Below, in pieces: positions 11,143 through 20,680 of a stretch of DNA of 64,000 nucleotides. Under the pieces are notes generated by a model that did no database searches, was not told where the DNA came from, and saw nothing but the letters and a program-made list of their open reading frames with translations. This DNA comes from Prorocentrum cordatum (lineage: Eukaryota; Sar; Dinophyceae; Prorocentrales; Prorocentraceae), in the NCBI GenBank assembly GCA_963575745.1, contig CAUYUJ010003914.1:382501-446500 (forward strand), written 5' to 3'. Position 1 is the first letter of the stretch; every line of letters starts with the position of its first letter. Made by a program: the position numbers and the translations under genes.

Positions 11143-11329
11143 ACTATGAGTTGAGAACTCTGGGCCAACTTCCCGAAATTCCTTAACACCAGCCTGGGCC
11201 AAGTTCTGCTGCTAACGCTTGAGGAGCGAACGCGGTCTCAAGAAACTGGGCCAGCTCTCTGGCAAGTTGGCCAAGAAACGCCAGCCCAGCTCTTCGGGCG
11301 GAGAAAGACAGCCGAAAGTGTGATTGGGG

Positions 11330-11402
11330 AAATCCCGCCAGCCATTCAGGGCGTGAGTGGCTCCGGGCGTCTGAAACGCCCTGAGCCACTCACGCCCTAA
11401 AG
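11330..11402. repeat. Inverted repeat around CAGGGCGTGAGTGGCTC
   Basis: CAGGGCGTGAGTGGCTCCGG is followed after a short loop by CCCTGAGCCACTCACGCCCT. The stem is about 20 bp with few mismatches, flanked by CAGCC/GGCTG. It could be a foldback element or an RNA hairpin; no TSD was identified. Confidence 0.7.
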
Positions 11403-11467
11403 GGGGCTGGACGAGGAAACGGTTTCCTCTTCCAGCCCCCTTCTTCCCTTTCGGGAAGGGGTGCACC

Positions 11468-11672
11468 TGCGGGCAAGAGTTATATCCATATCCAGTGCGT
11501 TTTGGATTTTCTTGGAAGGGGCATCGCAAGGCCGCGGCGCACTGGATATGGACAAACATCGAGCCTCTAGAGGGTCCATTTTCGTATCCATATCCAGTGC
11601 GCCTCGGGGTCTGGGGAAGGGAGCCTGAACTTCCAGCTGCAGTGGATATGGACACAAGTCTTGCCCGCAGTA
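11468..11672 (-). repeat. Dispersed ~200-bp repeat, copy 2 (see 3008-3205)
   Basis: Contains TATCCATATCCAGTGCG, GCGCACTGGATATGGACA and CTGCAGTGGATATGGACA in alternating orientation, inverted relative to the 3-kb copy. Confidence 0.75.
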
Positions 11673-12130
11673 CCCCTACCCCTACCCCTACCCTTAACCC
11701 CTCCCCCTGGAACTGGACGGGAGGTTTCGCGAGGCGCTGGAGCGTCCAGGATGGTCCCGACGGCAACTTGATCAGATGCTCGACCGAACGGCGACTGGTT
11801 GGGCACGGGCCCGACGTGCGGCCAGGAGGGCCAGAGCCAGACACGCACCGGGCAGACCCGAGGCGGCGGACCCTCGGACGAGGGCCCTCGAGCTGCGGAC
11901 GACGACCACCAGACACCTCGACAAGCCAGGACGAGGCGACGCGTGGCGGGAGAGAGCCGGTGTCAAAATACACGCCGTCCCCCCGCACCGGGACCACGCC
12001 CACAGCCCTCTCCGAACAGATCCCCCCCCATCTGGAACCAGGCCCCCACGCCCCTCCCCGGCGAAACCCCTCTCCTGAAAGGCGCGGAGAGGGTTCGGCC
12101 CCCCCACTCCCCTCTCGTCGCCGGCACAGG
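11673..12130. other. Intergenic; short telomere-like run at its start
   Basis: TACCCCTACCCCTACCC occurs once at about 11672-11695 and is too short for a telomere. The remainder is GC-rich with no recognisable gene. Confidence 0.5.
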
Positions 12131-12139
12131 ACCGTCGCC

Positions 12140-12214
12140 GTAGTTGTTCGTCGCGACGGGCGTCGCCGTCGCCGTCAGCGTCGCCGTCGCCGTCAGCGTC
12201 GCCGTCGTCGTCGC

Positions 12215-12261
<47 letters not shown>

Positions 12262-12365
12262 TCGTCGTGGTCGGCGTCGTCGTCGGCGTCGTCGTCGGCG
12301 TCGTCGTCGGCGTCGTCGTCGTCGGCGTCGTCGGCATCGTCGTCGTCGTCGTCGGAGAGTCGGTC
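12140..12365. repeat. (GTCGCC)n / (GTCGTC)n repeat
   Basis: Hexamer/trimer repeat that gives Arg-, Val/Ala- and Asp/Gly-rich frames. A similar tract lies at 47955-48095. Confidence 0.93.
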
Positions 12366-13485
12366 GATCTGTCGGTCGGGCGGGACACGCCGTCGTCGTT
12401 TTCGTCGTTGGCGAGTCGGTCGGGCGGGCGGGCGAGACACATAGACGTCGTCGTCGTCGTCCTCCTCCTCCTCCTTCTCCTCGTCGTCGTCATCGTTTGC
12501 CGCCGCCAGGGGGGGGAGGGGGGGCTCGAAGCCACCCACATGGGGGGGGATTGGACACACCGTCGTCGTGGGCGAGTCGGTCGGGCGGGACGGGCTGGCG
12601 GACACGACTTGGTTAGTCGTCCTTGTTTGCTGGCGCCACGTATGGGGAGGGGGGGGGTCGAAATTCGAACTCCCCACCCGACTTTCTCACTCTGGAGAGG
12701 GCGGGGAAGGGTTATGTGGCAACCTATGCGAGCCTCACAGGTGGTCTTGCTAGCTATTGATATTCGGCGCTAACGGACGCTAATGGACGTTCGTCGACGC
12801 TGACTCGATGCTGAATCGACGCCAATCGAAGCTCAACTAGCGCTAGTGGAGTGGACGCTTGATCGGCGTTTGCTTGTCTTCGATTACCAGAACATCAAAC
12901 GCTAGCGCACGCGAATGTGTTCGAGAGACGGAATTGCGAGAACCTACGAGGCTCCGATTAGATGCTACCGAAGAACGAAGATCGGGCGTTGGCAGAATCG
13001 GGTTTAGTGGGACCTGGTTTAGTGATGTGTACTGGAGGACGCCCCCCCGCCCCGTTCCACTCACCGGAACTGCCGTCACCCGAGAAAACACCAGCTACGG
13101 CAAACCTGGTTTAGTGATTCTGGCCACTAACCGGGTCCCCTTACCTGGGGTCCTGGCCATACCCGAGAAGAAGGGGGAGGGCGGGCTCGTGACCCCGTCG
13201 CCCCACCATTCTCTCGGCGTGCTCAGCCGACGTTCCTCCCGTGGAGGGGGCAGCCCGCCACCACCTCCGGCCGTGGGTTGCAAATGTTCGGGGATCTGCT
13301 GACCGGGGTCAATCCAAGCCTGGGGTCCGTCGGGCCCTGCAGGATCCTGCACCCATGCCCGGGCCAAGGCAGCCCTGCGTCCGCAGGAGCTTCCAAGATC
13401 TGGCGCTCTGACCGACCCCCGTTTTGCATGGACCCCCGTCTCCTGCACGCAGAAGGCATGTATGCACACCACTACCACCGTGCCT
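12366..13485. other. Intergenic, no gene recognised
   Basis: Includes CGTCGT patches (12440-12500) and a region near 13005-13125 with GGTTTAGTGAT words related to 5160-5330. No coding exon could be supported. Confidence 0.5.
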
Positions 13486-13585
13486 CCTCCTCCTCCTCCC
13501 TCCTCCTCCTCCTCCTCCTCCTACTCCTCCTCCTCCCCCTCCTCCTCCTCCTCTTCCTCCTCCTCCTCCTCCTCCTCCTCCTCCA
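13486..13585. repeat. (CTC)n microsatellite
   Basis: About 100 bp of CTC/CTT repeat, on the opposite strand phase to the GGA tract at 13698. Confidence 0.95.
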
Positions 13586-13697
13586 CCGTGCCAGGCCAGG
13601 GCCATCCTGGCCCTGGCAGGCTGTAACTCTACGCCCTCCTGGCCGAGGCCAGGAAGGCCTGCACACCATCCTGGGGCCCAGGATGGCCCTGGCCTGG

Positions 13698-13844
13698 CCC
13701 GGTGGAGGAGGAGGAGGAGGAAGGAAAAGAGGGAGGAGGAGGTGGGGGAGGAGGAGGAGGAGGAGGAGGAGGAGGAGGAGGAGGAGGAAGGAGGAGAGAG
13801 GAGGAGGGAGGAGGGAGGAGGGAGGAGGAGGAGGAGGAGGAGGG
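13698..13844. repeat. (GGA)n microsatellite at the 3' side of the retrotransposon
   Basis: GGA/GAG repeats run straight into the 3' end of the minus-strand element at about 13844. The other edge of the element meets the same repeat on the same strand at 21992, so the element looks inserted in a GGA/TCC tract. Confidence 0.9.
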
Positions 13845-14061
13845 CAGCAGCGGAGAGCAGCGGCAGGGCGTCGCGTCGGCCAGGCCAACTAGACGCAGCA
13901 CGAGCGGCCAGGGGGCCGCAGCCTCAGGGGAGGCCAGTGAAGCCGATCACGTCGAGCGCGAAGGGCGGCGCGCTGGGGCCAGGCCGCCCCGCGGCGCCGT
14001 GCGGCGAGCCGCTGGGGCAAGACGCCCCGCAGCGGCTGGCCGAGCAAGGAGCGGCCGATCT

Positions 14062-17000
14062 TCAACCACTCCTCCGTCGTCTCCTGCGCCCCGCAGTCCA
14101 TGGCACCGACGACGTTCTGAGCGGGCCAATGGGCGGCGGCTGCCCAGCCCGCTGCAGCTCGGCGAGCCACGACCGCAGGCACACGTAGTCGTAGCGCCGC
14201 ATGCAGTCCGACACGATCCTCTGCGACCGCGTCAAAGTGTTGCGCCACCTGTAGTAAGCCCGCCTCGCGGGCATGCCAGTGCCCCAAGCACGCTCGCAGA
14301 TCTCCTCGGCCATCTCCTCGGCCGTCATCCCACGCGCACGCAGCCTGCTGGCGAAGCGCGGCTGGGACAGGAACTGCGTGACGTAGCCGACGCAGTGGTC
14401 GAGCCACTCGCTGTAGCACTCCATCGTCTCGCCGACCTCTGGTGCTTGGGTCCAGTACCTCGCCCATCCAGCGACCTGCAACTCGAGCCTGGGCGCGACG
14501 CTGCGCCTCGGCTGCACAGGCTCAGGTCGAGCCACCGCGGCGCTGCCAGCAGTCGGGGCAGGGCCACCCACAAGGTCGGCGCTTGCAGGTCCCCTGCCGC
14601 CCTTGGTGCTGTCCACGCACATGCCGTCGGTGACCGCGTCGCTTCCTGGGCTCAGGGCGGGGCCGCACTCGCGACCGCACATTGCAGGTCCCCTGCCACC
14701 CCTGGCCCAGGCCGTACACCGTCGCCGAACAGGGTGGGTGCTGGTGCTCAGGGCGGGGCCGCACTCAGGACCGCACAATGCAGGTCCCCTGCCACCCCTG
14801 GCACCAGCCGTAGTTGCACGTGAGCACACCTCCCCCGACGCCATCGGCGGCTGCCATTGGTCCTCCTCAGTCGAAGCCGCTCCCAGAGGGCCACTGCCAG
14901 TGCCCAGGGCGGGGCCGCACTCGGGACTGCACTTTGCAGGTCCCCTGCCAACCCTGGCACTGGCCATACCCTTGCCGTCGAGGTCCTCGTCGCATCCTGG
15001 GCTCAGGGCGGGGCCGCACTCACGCACGCACATTGCAGGTCCCCTGCCACCCCTGGCCCAGGCCGTAGCACTCCGCCGAACACAGTTGGCCTGTCTGCCG
15101 TCGCTGCCAGTGCCCGTGCTGGGGCCGCCCAACTCCCCAGAAGCTAGCGGCGGCTGCCCCTGGTCCTCCACATGCGAAGCCGCTCCCAGAGGTCCACTGC
15201 CGCCAGTGCCCAGGGCGGGGCCGCACTCAGGACTGCACTCTGCAGGTCCCCTGCCAACCCTGGCACTGGCCATACCCTTGCCGTCGAGGTCCTCGTCGCA
15301 TCCTGGGCTCAGGGCGGGGCCGCACTCACGCAAGCACATTGCAGGTCCCCTGCCACCCCTGGCCCAGGCCGTAGCACTACTCCGAACCCTGTTGGCCAGG
15401 CTGCCGTCGCCGTCAGTGCCCGTGCTGGGGCCGCTCACAGGGTCGCGGCTCGCAGGCCTCCTGCCAGCCTCGTCACTGGCCATGCCTGGCAGCGAGCGCT
15501 GCGGGTTGTCAAGCCTGCCAGCACTCAGGGCGGGGCCGCATTCAGGACCGCACTTTGCAGGTCCCCTGCCACCCCTGGTGCTGGCCATATCAGAACGTTG
15601 GACGAGCAGGTGCTGCTGCCTTTGCTGCATCCGTTCCAGAAGCTCCTGCCGTCGAACACGCCAAGCAGGCTTCTTGGTCAGAGCCTCGTTGGAGCCAGCA
15701 GCCCCTGCAGGCACCTCGCAAGTCTCGTGGTCCTGGCTGGGCCAGGTCGCCTCGCCCTGCACCGTCTGCACGTGCTTGCCGCTTGGCCGCTCTGCAGCGC
15801 CGTCGCCCTCAGAGGCCATGTCGCCCGCGGCCGCACTGGCCGCTGCTGTGGCCCGTGCTCTGGGGCCGTCTGGAGCCTCGCCTGCACCTCCCCAGGTGAG
15901 CACCTTCCCCGTCTTGGGGTGCAGCCCTTGGCTCAGCTTCTTGAGCCGCGCCCTGAGGTTGGACAGGTAGGTCCGCTGGTTCTTGCCCTCGGCGCTGGGC
16001 GGGCCAGCGCAGGGCAGGGCGAGGGCCATAGAGGAGCCTGTCGCCGCCCACGCCACGCAAACCTCGCAGTAGATGGTGGGCCCAGCGCGCCTCAGCCTGT
16101 GCCCCTGCATCTCAATGGTGACGTCCCCTGAGCCCCAGGGGGCAGGCCTGGGACCCGAGTCTTCAGGGCACGCCGCACGCTCGATCGCCTGCATGGCGAA
16201 CTCGCCCGCCTCTGAGACCACTATGGGCTGCGCACCGACGTGCTCGATGATGGCCTCGGCCCGCAGCGCGGTGTACTGGCTGGCCTCGCAGGCTGAGCGC
16301 GCGAACTGCGCCCAAGTGGGACCCGTCTGCCCGCTGGTCTGCCTGCAGCAGGCTCGACACAGCACCACCGCCGTCCCGTTCAGTCGAACCAGGGAGTGGC
16401 TGACCACAGTGGCCGCCTGCACCTTAGGCACCTTTGGCGGGCGGGCTGCCTGCTCGGGCGCATCCCATCGTCCTGCGTGCATGGTCCTCTGCATGGCCCA
16501 GCCGACATACTTAGCCAGGCTCTTGTAGTGCTGCAGCTCGAATTTGTAGAGCTCCTCGTACACCTTCGACACGGTGTGCTGCATGGCTCCTTGCCGCGCG
16601 AACCAGTCAGCCCACATGTTGCCGGAGTACAGCAGCGGGTGGAGGCCTCGGTTCAAGTACGCATCCATGTCCTGATGCGCGGGAGTCCACCTAACTTCAG
16701 GCCGCGCTGGCTGGGCACGAATCCGTCGCCACACTGTGGCGTGTGCAGCTCGCGCCTCCTCCAGCTCTTGCCCCCAGTGGCTGCACTCCTTCTCCAGCGA
16801 CAGCAGGTCGGTGAAGACGAACTCAAGCTGCGGCCCCAGGAGCCGCAATGCCTGCAGCAGCGCGTGCCTCTCCGCGCGCCCGACCGTCTGGAGCGGCCCT
16901 GGCAGCGCCCCGAAAGCCGCCCGCACGGGCAATCCCTGGAGGGATAGCTGCACGAAGGCCCAACCGCAGCGCCTCAGTTCGGGTATGCTGGACGCAAAGC

Positions 17001-20000
17001 CAGAGCCATCGGTGAAGACGACGTTGCTGCAGGGGGCGGTGTCCTCCCCTTGGCTAGGCCAGCGGCCCCAGAACTTCACCTCGGCCTGCTCCGCGGCTGG
17101 CGGCACGAAGGGCGGCATGCAGGGCAGGCACATTTGGAAGTCGGCGCTCTCGAAGCTGCCGCCCTCCTGCAGGCCTTTGTTGCACATGAAGGTGCGGACG
17201 GCCTGCATCGGCTCGGGCGGCAGCTGCTGGTCCTGCTCCTCCTCTGTGAGCGGCTGCACCAGTACCTCGCAGCCGAAGAATCGGTGGCCAGGCGAGTCGG
17301 ATGGATGCCCACAGGCCCCGCAGCTCGGCGCCGCCGCCAGCCCGAGGTCGTGCTGGGCCTGCTGCGTCCATGCCACCGCAGCCCAGTGGTGGCGCAGGCT
17401 GGTGGCCGACGGGCCCTCCGCCATCGCCGCGCGCCCGTCGCCCACGCAGAGCCGCATGGCCCGTACCCACGGCTTGACCTCTCCGTGCTGGCGATGGTGC
17501 GCCGCGATCTGCCTAGCCTGCCATCGCTGCACGCCGTCGGCCAGGTGCATCCTGACGTCCTTCGGGCACGTGGTGAGGAGGTTGATCGCCATGTCCTGGT
17601 CGGTAACCAGGGTCGTGCTGGAGTACATGTGCCATCCGATGCGCCACAGCGTGAGCGTGACGGAGGCAATGGGCCCGCGAGCCTCTGCCCATGACGGACG
17701 CCCCACGAGCCGCTCCGTGACTTTGGCCCAGGCCCTGTGGAGCCTAGCAAGGGAGGTTCGTTGTTCCCAGATCCAGCTGGCGTATCGGCACACGATGTCG
17801 CAGGTGGCGCCGTAGATGGGGTCGTACTCGCGTGCCTTCTGTGTGGCTAGGTACACCGTGACGCTCGACGCACCAGGCCGAGCCCCTGCAAGCCTGCCAG
17901 CCTCGGCCCTCAGCACCTGCAACGTATCATCGGTGAGCCCCGACACCCCAGCCCCGTGCGCCGCACTCGGCATGAGGCCCGTCTTCCACAGGCAGGTGGC
18001 GCGCCTGCCCACTGCCCCTTTGAATGCTGCCAGCTTGCCGCGCCGCTCCTTGAGTTGCCGCACCCTCTTAGCCGTCTGGAGCCTCGCGATTCTTCGCCCG
18101 CCCAGATCATGCCCCAGGTTGCGGGCCCAGCGCATCTTGGTCAGCTTGCGGGCCGCCGCGTGTCGGGCACACTCACGAGCCGCTGCGTCCGATGAGACCA
18201 GGTAGCCCGACTTGGTAGGCTGCACGACAATGCCTCGCTCCTGGGCGCCCTCGCGGAACCTGGTGGTGGCCGCCCAAAGCACACCCAGTTGCGAGAGCCG
18301 CCTCCCTCGCCACTGCAAGGTGACGTCGTCGATGAGGGCCCTCGGGGTGACGCCTGCATCTCGTACTTGCTCGAGCAGCCTGAACATGAGCAGGGTGACC
18401 ATAGCACAGGCGTGAGTGCAACCTGCGAGCACGCCCTGATGCGACACGACCGCGTAGGAAACCGAGCCGAAAGCTTGCAGCCGCCTCGGCTGCCTGTATA
18501 ACTCAATCAGCATCCATACCAATCGCAGCGGCATGCCCAGCAGCCGCGCCTCGATGAGTAGCCACTCGGGCTTGATCGTCTCAAAGAACTTCCACGCGTC
18601 CAGCATGACGATTACCACGTGCTCGTCCAGGCAGTCCGAGATCTCCGTCTCGAGGTTGAGGTCGAAGGCGGAGTCGGAGGAGGATCTGCCGCCGCCCATG
18701 CCCCAAATACTGGCATTGGGGTGCGCAGTGAGCCACGCCTTGGACGTCGCAGCACGAGCCCTCGACCACCATCGGATTAGAGAATGCATCAGCGTGATTA
18801 GCCTGCAGCCGCCAGAGGCCTTGGGGATGCGACACATAGCATGCCACAGCCTATCGCTGGGCCAGGCCCCCAGCGCCTCGCACTTCATGAAGAGCTGGCC
18901 GCAGGTGTACACGCCCTCGTCCGTGAGAAAGGTGAGCGCGCGCATGCCGATCTGCGCCGGGCCAAGCGCCGTGGTGGTGGGGAAGCTGCAGGCGGCCCGC
19001 TGCAGCGTCTCCACGGTGAGGTCCTCTAGGTCGTCCCATTCGTCGAAGTCAGCTGGCCTTTCCAGCGCCTCGAGCTTGTGGCACGACCAGACGTCCTCCC
19101 AGGCCTTCATCTCCCGATCGCAAATCAGGTGCTGGCTGGCGACCTGCTGCTGCTGGACGGAGGCCTGTGCGGGACGTCCAGTGGTGAGCTCGGTGTGAGT
19201 GCCCTGCCATTGCGCCAGCACCTCCTGCATCGCCCGCAGCTTGGTGAAGCGGTGCGCCTTGCCAGCGCCGTTCCGCAGGCTGTCGTTGGCCCACTGGACC
19301 CAGCTCTGCTGCCTGACCTTGAGCGCGTCCGCGTAGGCGTCCTTGGCGAACTGGACGATGCGGCCCGCCTGCTCCAGGAAGTCGATGTTACCGATGACGC
19401 GAAAGCCCTGCTCGAAGAAGGCCCTCACCCAATGCGGGAGCAGCGCCAGCGTCTTCTTGCTGTCCATGACCACTCGCCCATACCCCAGCGCCCTCGCGAC
19501 GAAGTCCGCAAGCTCATGGTACTGCTCGGGGGGAAGGGCGCACTGCGGGCTGGCGGAATGCAGCCTCCTGCTGGCCTTCGCGAGGAACGCACTGACCCCC
19601 ATGAAGTGACGCGCCCATCGGCCCGCGATCTTGGCCGCGATGACATCAGGCCCCAGTCGGACACGCTGCCCTTGCGGCTTCCACTTGACTGGCGCCATCT
19701 TAGTTGCAATGGGCCCCGCACGCCCTTCGAACCGCCTGCGCGCTGCGCCCACCTGGTCGTAGCGGTCCAGCAACTCCTGCTCCAGGGTGCTGACGACCGC
19801 GCCCCAGGCTGCCGGCAGCTCCTCGGCGCTGGCCGTGGCGCGCACCTGGGCCAGAGCGGGCGCCCAGTCCTCGACACCTCGGCTGCATCCGATGGGCGGC
19901 ACCGCTGGGATCGCCCTGGGGGCGATCGGGACCCTCACGCGCATGTCCAGGTCAGCGGCCCGCAGCTCCATGTTGACAGGGAGGTGCGGGGAGGTGATGC

Positions 20001-20667
20001 CCAACTCGTCCACTCTCGGAGTCGAGATGCGGCTGGCCAGGTTCGCACCGACCAGGAAGTAGTCCAGCACCGATCCGCTGCCCACCTGCGGGCGACAGGT
20101 GTCGGCCGACGGCGCTAGCCAAAGGCCCCCCGCCTTCTCCAACTGCGCAAGGGGCAGGAAGCTGGGAGGCCCATTGAAGTCGCCGCCGACGATCCAGTCG
20201 ATGCCCGAAGCCGTGAGCTTCGTGAGGTAGCGAGTGAGCGCGCCGAAGATGCTTCGGTTCACCTCGTTCATGCCGACGCTGTCTACCAGGTAGGCCGACA
20301 CGAAGACAATGCCACCACGTACTCCCCAATGCACGTGGGCGGCCACCAGTCGCCCTGGCCAAAGCGTAGCCGAGGGCAGCAGTGGCGGGGCCGTGACGGG
20401 GATGTTCTTGCGGGCCAGGACAGCGACCCCGCCCGTCGTGCCCTCCGCGGAGGTGGGGCCTGCCACCGCTGGCGCCCAGATGCCCGCGAACCCGTGATCC
20501 AGCACCTCATGCTGCAGGTCGGCGAGCTTCGCCTCGTCCCGTCGGTGATGCTCCTGAACGAGAACGACGTGCGACTCGAGGGTCTCAAGGCACGGCGCCA
20601 ATGAACCCCAGGAAGTCACGTTGCTGGTAGTGATAGTACCTTTTGCCATCGCTTGTGCGCAGGACAT
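14062..20667 (-). CDS. Retrotransposon ORF2: AP-endonuclease / reverse transcriptase / RNase H polyprotein
   Basis: About 2,201 residues if it starts at the ATG 13 nt after the ORF1 stop. The N-terminal exonuclease-endonuclease-phosphatase domain shows VQEHH (Glu about 39), WIVGGDFNG (about 155-163), GSVLDYFLV and SPHLPV. The reverse transcriptase has VIVMLDAWKFFE (Asp about 690), HQGVLAGC and the catalytic pair in ALIDDVTLQW (about 777-786), i.e. LIDD in place of the usual YADD. RNase H has FTDGSG (Asp about 1220), AERHALLQAL, VFTDLLSLE and NMWADWFARQ. A Cys-containing linker and a long tail with GRGPAxCxxECGPAL repeats follow, then a unique basic end. The frame is also open 434 codons upstream, through ORF1, to an ATG just after the leader; that part is Arg/Ser/Ala-rich and looks like a shadow. 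Order and RNase H place it among APE-type LINEs; clade not determined. Confidence 0.9.
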   Translation of the reverse strand: MSCAQAMAKGTITTSNVTSWGSLAPCLETLESHVVLVQEHHRRDEAKLADLQHEVLDHGFAGIWAPAVAGPTSAEGTTGGVAVLARKNIPVTAPPLLPSATLWPGRLVAAHVHWGVRGGIVFVSAYLVDSVGMNEVNRSIFGALTRYLTKLTASGIDWIVGGDFNGPPSFLPLAQLEKAGGLWLAPSADTCRPQVGSGSVLDYFLVGANLASRISTPRVDELGITSPHLPVNMELRAADLDMRVRVPIAPRAIPAVPPIGCSRGVEDWAPALAQVRATASAEELPAAWGAVVSTLEQELLDRYDQVGAARRRFEGRAGPIATKMAPVKWKPQGQRVRLGPDVIAAKIAGRWARHFMGVSAFLAKASRRLHSASPQCALPPEQYHELADFVARALGYGRVVMDSKKTLALLPHWVRAFFEQGFRVIGNIDFLEQAGRIVQFAKDAYADALKVRQQSWVQWANDSLRNGAGKAHRFTKLRAMQEVLAQWQGTHTELTTGRPAQASVQQQQVASQHLICDREMKAWEDVWSCHKLEALERPADFDEWDDLEDLTVETLQRAACSFPTTTALGPAQIGMRALTFLTDEGVYTCGQLFMKCEALGAWPSDRLWHAMCRIPKASGGCRLITLMHSLIRWWSRARAATSKAWLTAHPNASIWGMGGGRSSSDSAFDLNLETEISDCLDEHVVIVMLDAWKFFETIKPEWLLIEARLLGMPLRLVWMLIELYRQPRRLQAFGSVSYAVVSHQGVLAGCTHACAMVTLLMFRLLEQVRDAGVTPRALIDDVTLQWRGRRLSQLGVLWAATTRFREGAQERGIVVQPTKSGYLVSSDAAARECARHAAARKLTKMRWARNLGHDLGGRRIARLQTAKRVRQLKERRGKLAAFKGAVGRRATCLWKTGLMPSAAHGAGVSGLTDDTLQVLRAEAGRLAGARPGASSVTVYLATQKAREYDPIYGATCDIVCRYASWIWEQRTSLARLHRAWAKVTERLVGRPSWAEARGPIASVTLTLWRIGWHMYSSTTLVTDQDMAINLLTTCPKDVRMHLADGVQRWQARQIAAHHRQHGEVKPWVRAMRLCVGDGRAAMAEGPSATSLRHHWAAVAWTQQAQHDLGLAAAPSCGACGHPSDSPGHRFFGCEVLVQPLTEEEQDQQLPPEPMQAVRTFMCNKGLQEGGSFESADFQMCLPCMPPFVPPAAEQAEVKFWGRWPSQGEDTAPCSNVVFTDGSGFASSIPELRRCGWAFVQLSLQGLPVRAAFGALPGPLQTVGRAERHALLQALRLLGPQLEFVFTDLLSLEKECSHWGQELEEARAAHATVWRRIRAQPARPEVRWTPAHQDMDAYLNRGLHPLLYSGNMWADWFARQGAMQHTVSKVYEELYKFELQHYKSLAKYVGWAMQRTMHAGRWDAPEQAARPPKVPKVQAATVVSHSLVRLNGTAVVLCRACCRQTSGQTGPTWAQFARSACEASQYTALRAEAIIEHVGAQPIVVSEAGEFAMQAIERAACPEDSGPRPAPWGSGDVTIEMQGHRLRRAGPTIYCEVCVAWAATGSSMALALPCAGPPSAEGKNQRTYLSNLRARLKKLSQGLHPKTGKVLTWGGAGEAPDGPRARATAAASAAAGDMASEGDGAAERPSGKHVQTVQGEATWPSQDHETCEVPAGAAGSNEALTKKPAWRVRRQELLERMQQRQQHLLVQRSDMASTRGGRGPAKCGPECGPALSAGRLDNPQRSLPGMASDEAGRRPASRDPVSGPSTGTDGDGSLANRVRSSATAWARGGRGPAMCLRECGPALSPGCDEDLDGKGMASARVGRGPAECSPECGPALGTGGSGPLGAASHVEDQGQPPLASGELGGPSTGTGSDGRQANCVRRSATAWARGGRGPAMCVRECGPALSPGCDEDLDGKGMASARVGRGPAKCSPECGPALGTGSGPLGAASTEEDQWQPPMASGEVCSRATTAGARGGRGPALCGPECGPALSTSTHPVRRRCTAWARGGRGPAMCGRECGPALSPGSDAVTDGMCVDSTKGGRGPASADLVGGPAPTAGSAAVARPEPVQPRRSVAPRLELQVAGWARYWTQAPEVGETMECYSEWLDHCVGYVTQFLSQPRFASRLRARGMTAEEMAEEICERAWGTGMPARRAYYRWRNTLTRSQRIVSDCMRRYDYVCLRSWLAELQRAGQPPPIGPLRTSSVPWTAGRRRRRRSG
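14545..15590 (-). repeat. Tandem repeats in the ORF2 tail (GRGPAxCxxECGPAL)
   Basis: Seven clear units carry ARGGRGPAMCxRECGPALSP or ARVGRGPAxCSPECGPALGT, and two or three decayed units lack the Cys pair. Linkers contain GPSTGTDGDGS and LDGKGMAS. At DNA level the block is a tandem array (CAGGGCGGGGCCGCACTC and CAGGTCCCCTGCCACCC recur). Two cysteines spaced CxxxC per unit could bind metal or form disulfides; no known family was recognised. Confidence 0.85.
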
Positions 20668-20680
20668 CGCGATGATGAGC

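Noticed and set aside
11672-11700. Telomeric repeat
   Set aside because: Only three or four TACCCC units, internal and not of a known dinoflagellate telomere type (TTTAGGG).
11495-12616. 373-residue plus-strand frame with long poly-Arg
   Set aside because: The poly-Arg is a CGT/CGC repeat translation; the N-terminal part overlaps a dispersed repeat.
16000-18500. Several 200-360-residue plus-strand frames over ORF2
   Set aside because: They are shadows of the minus-strand polyprotein, whose catalytic motifs fix the true strand and frame.
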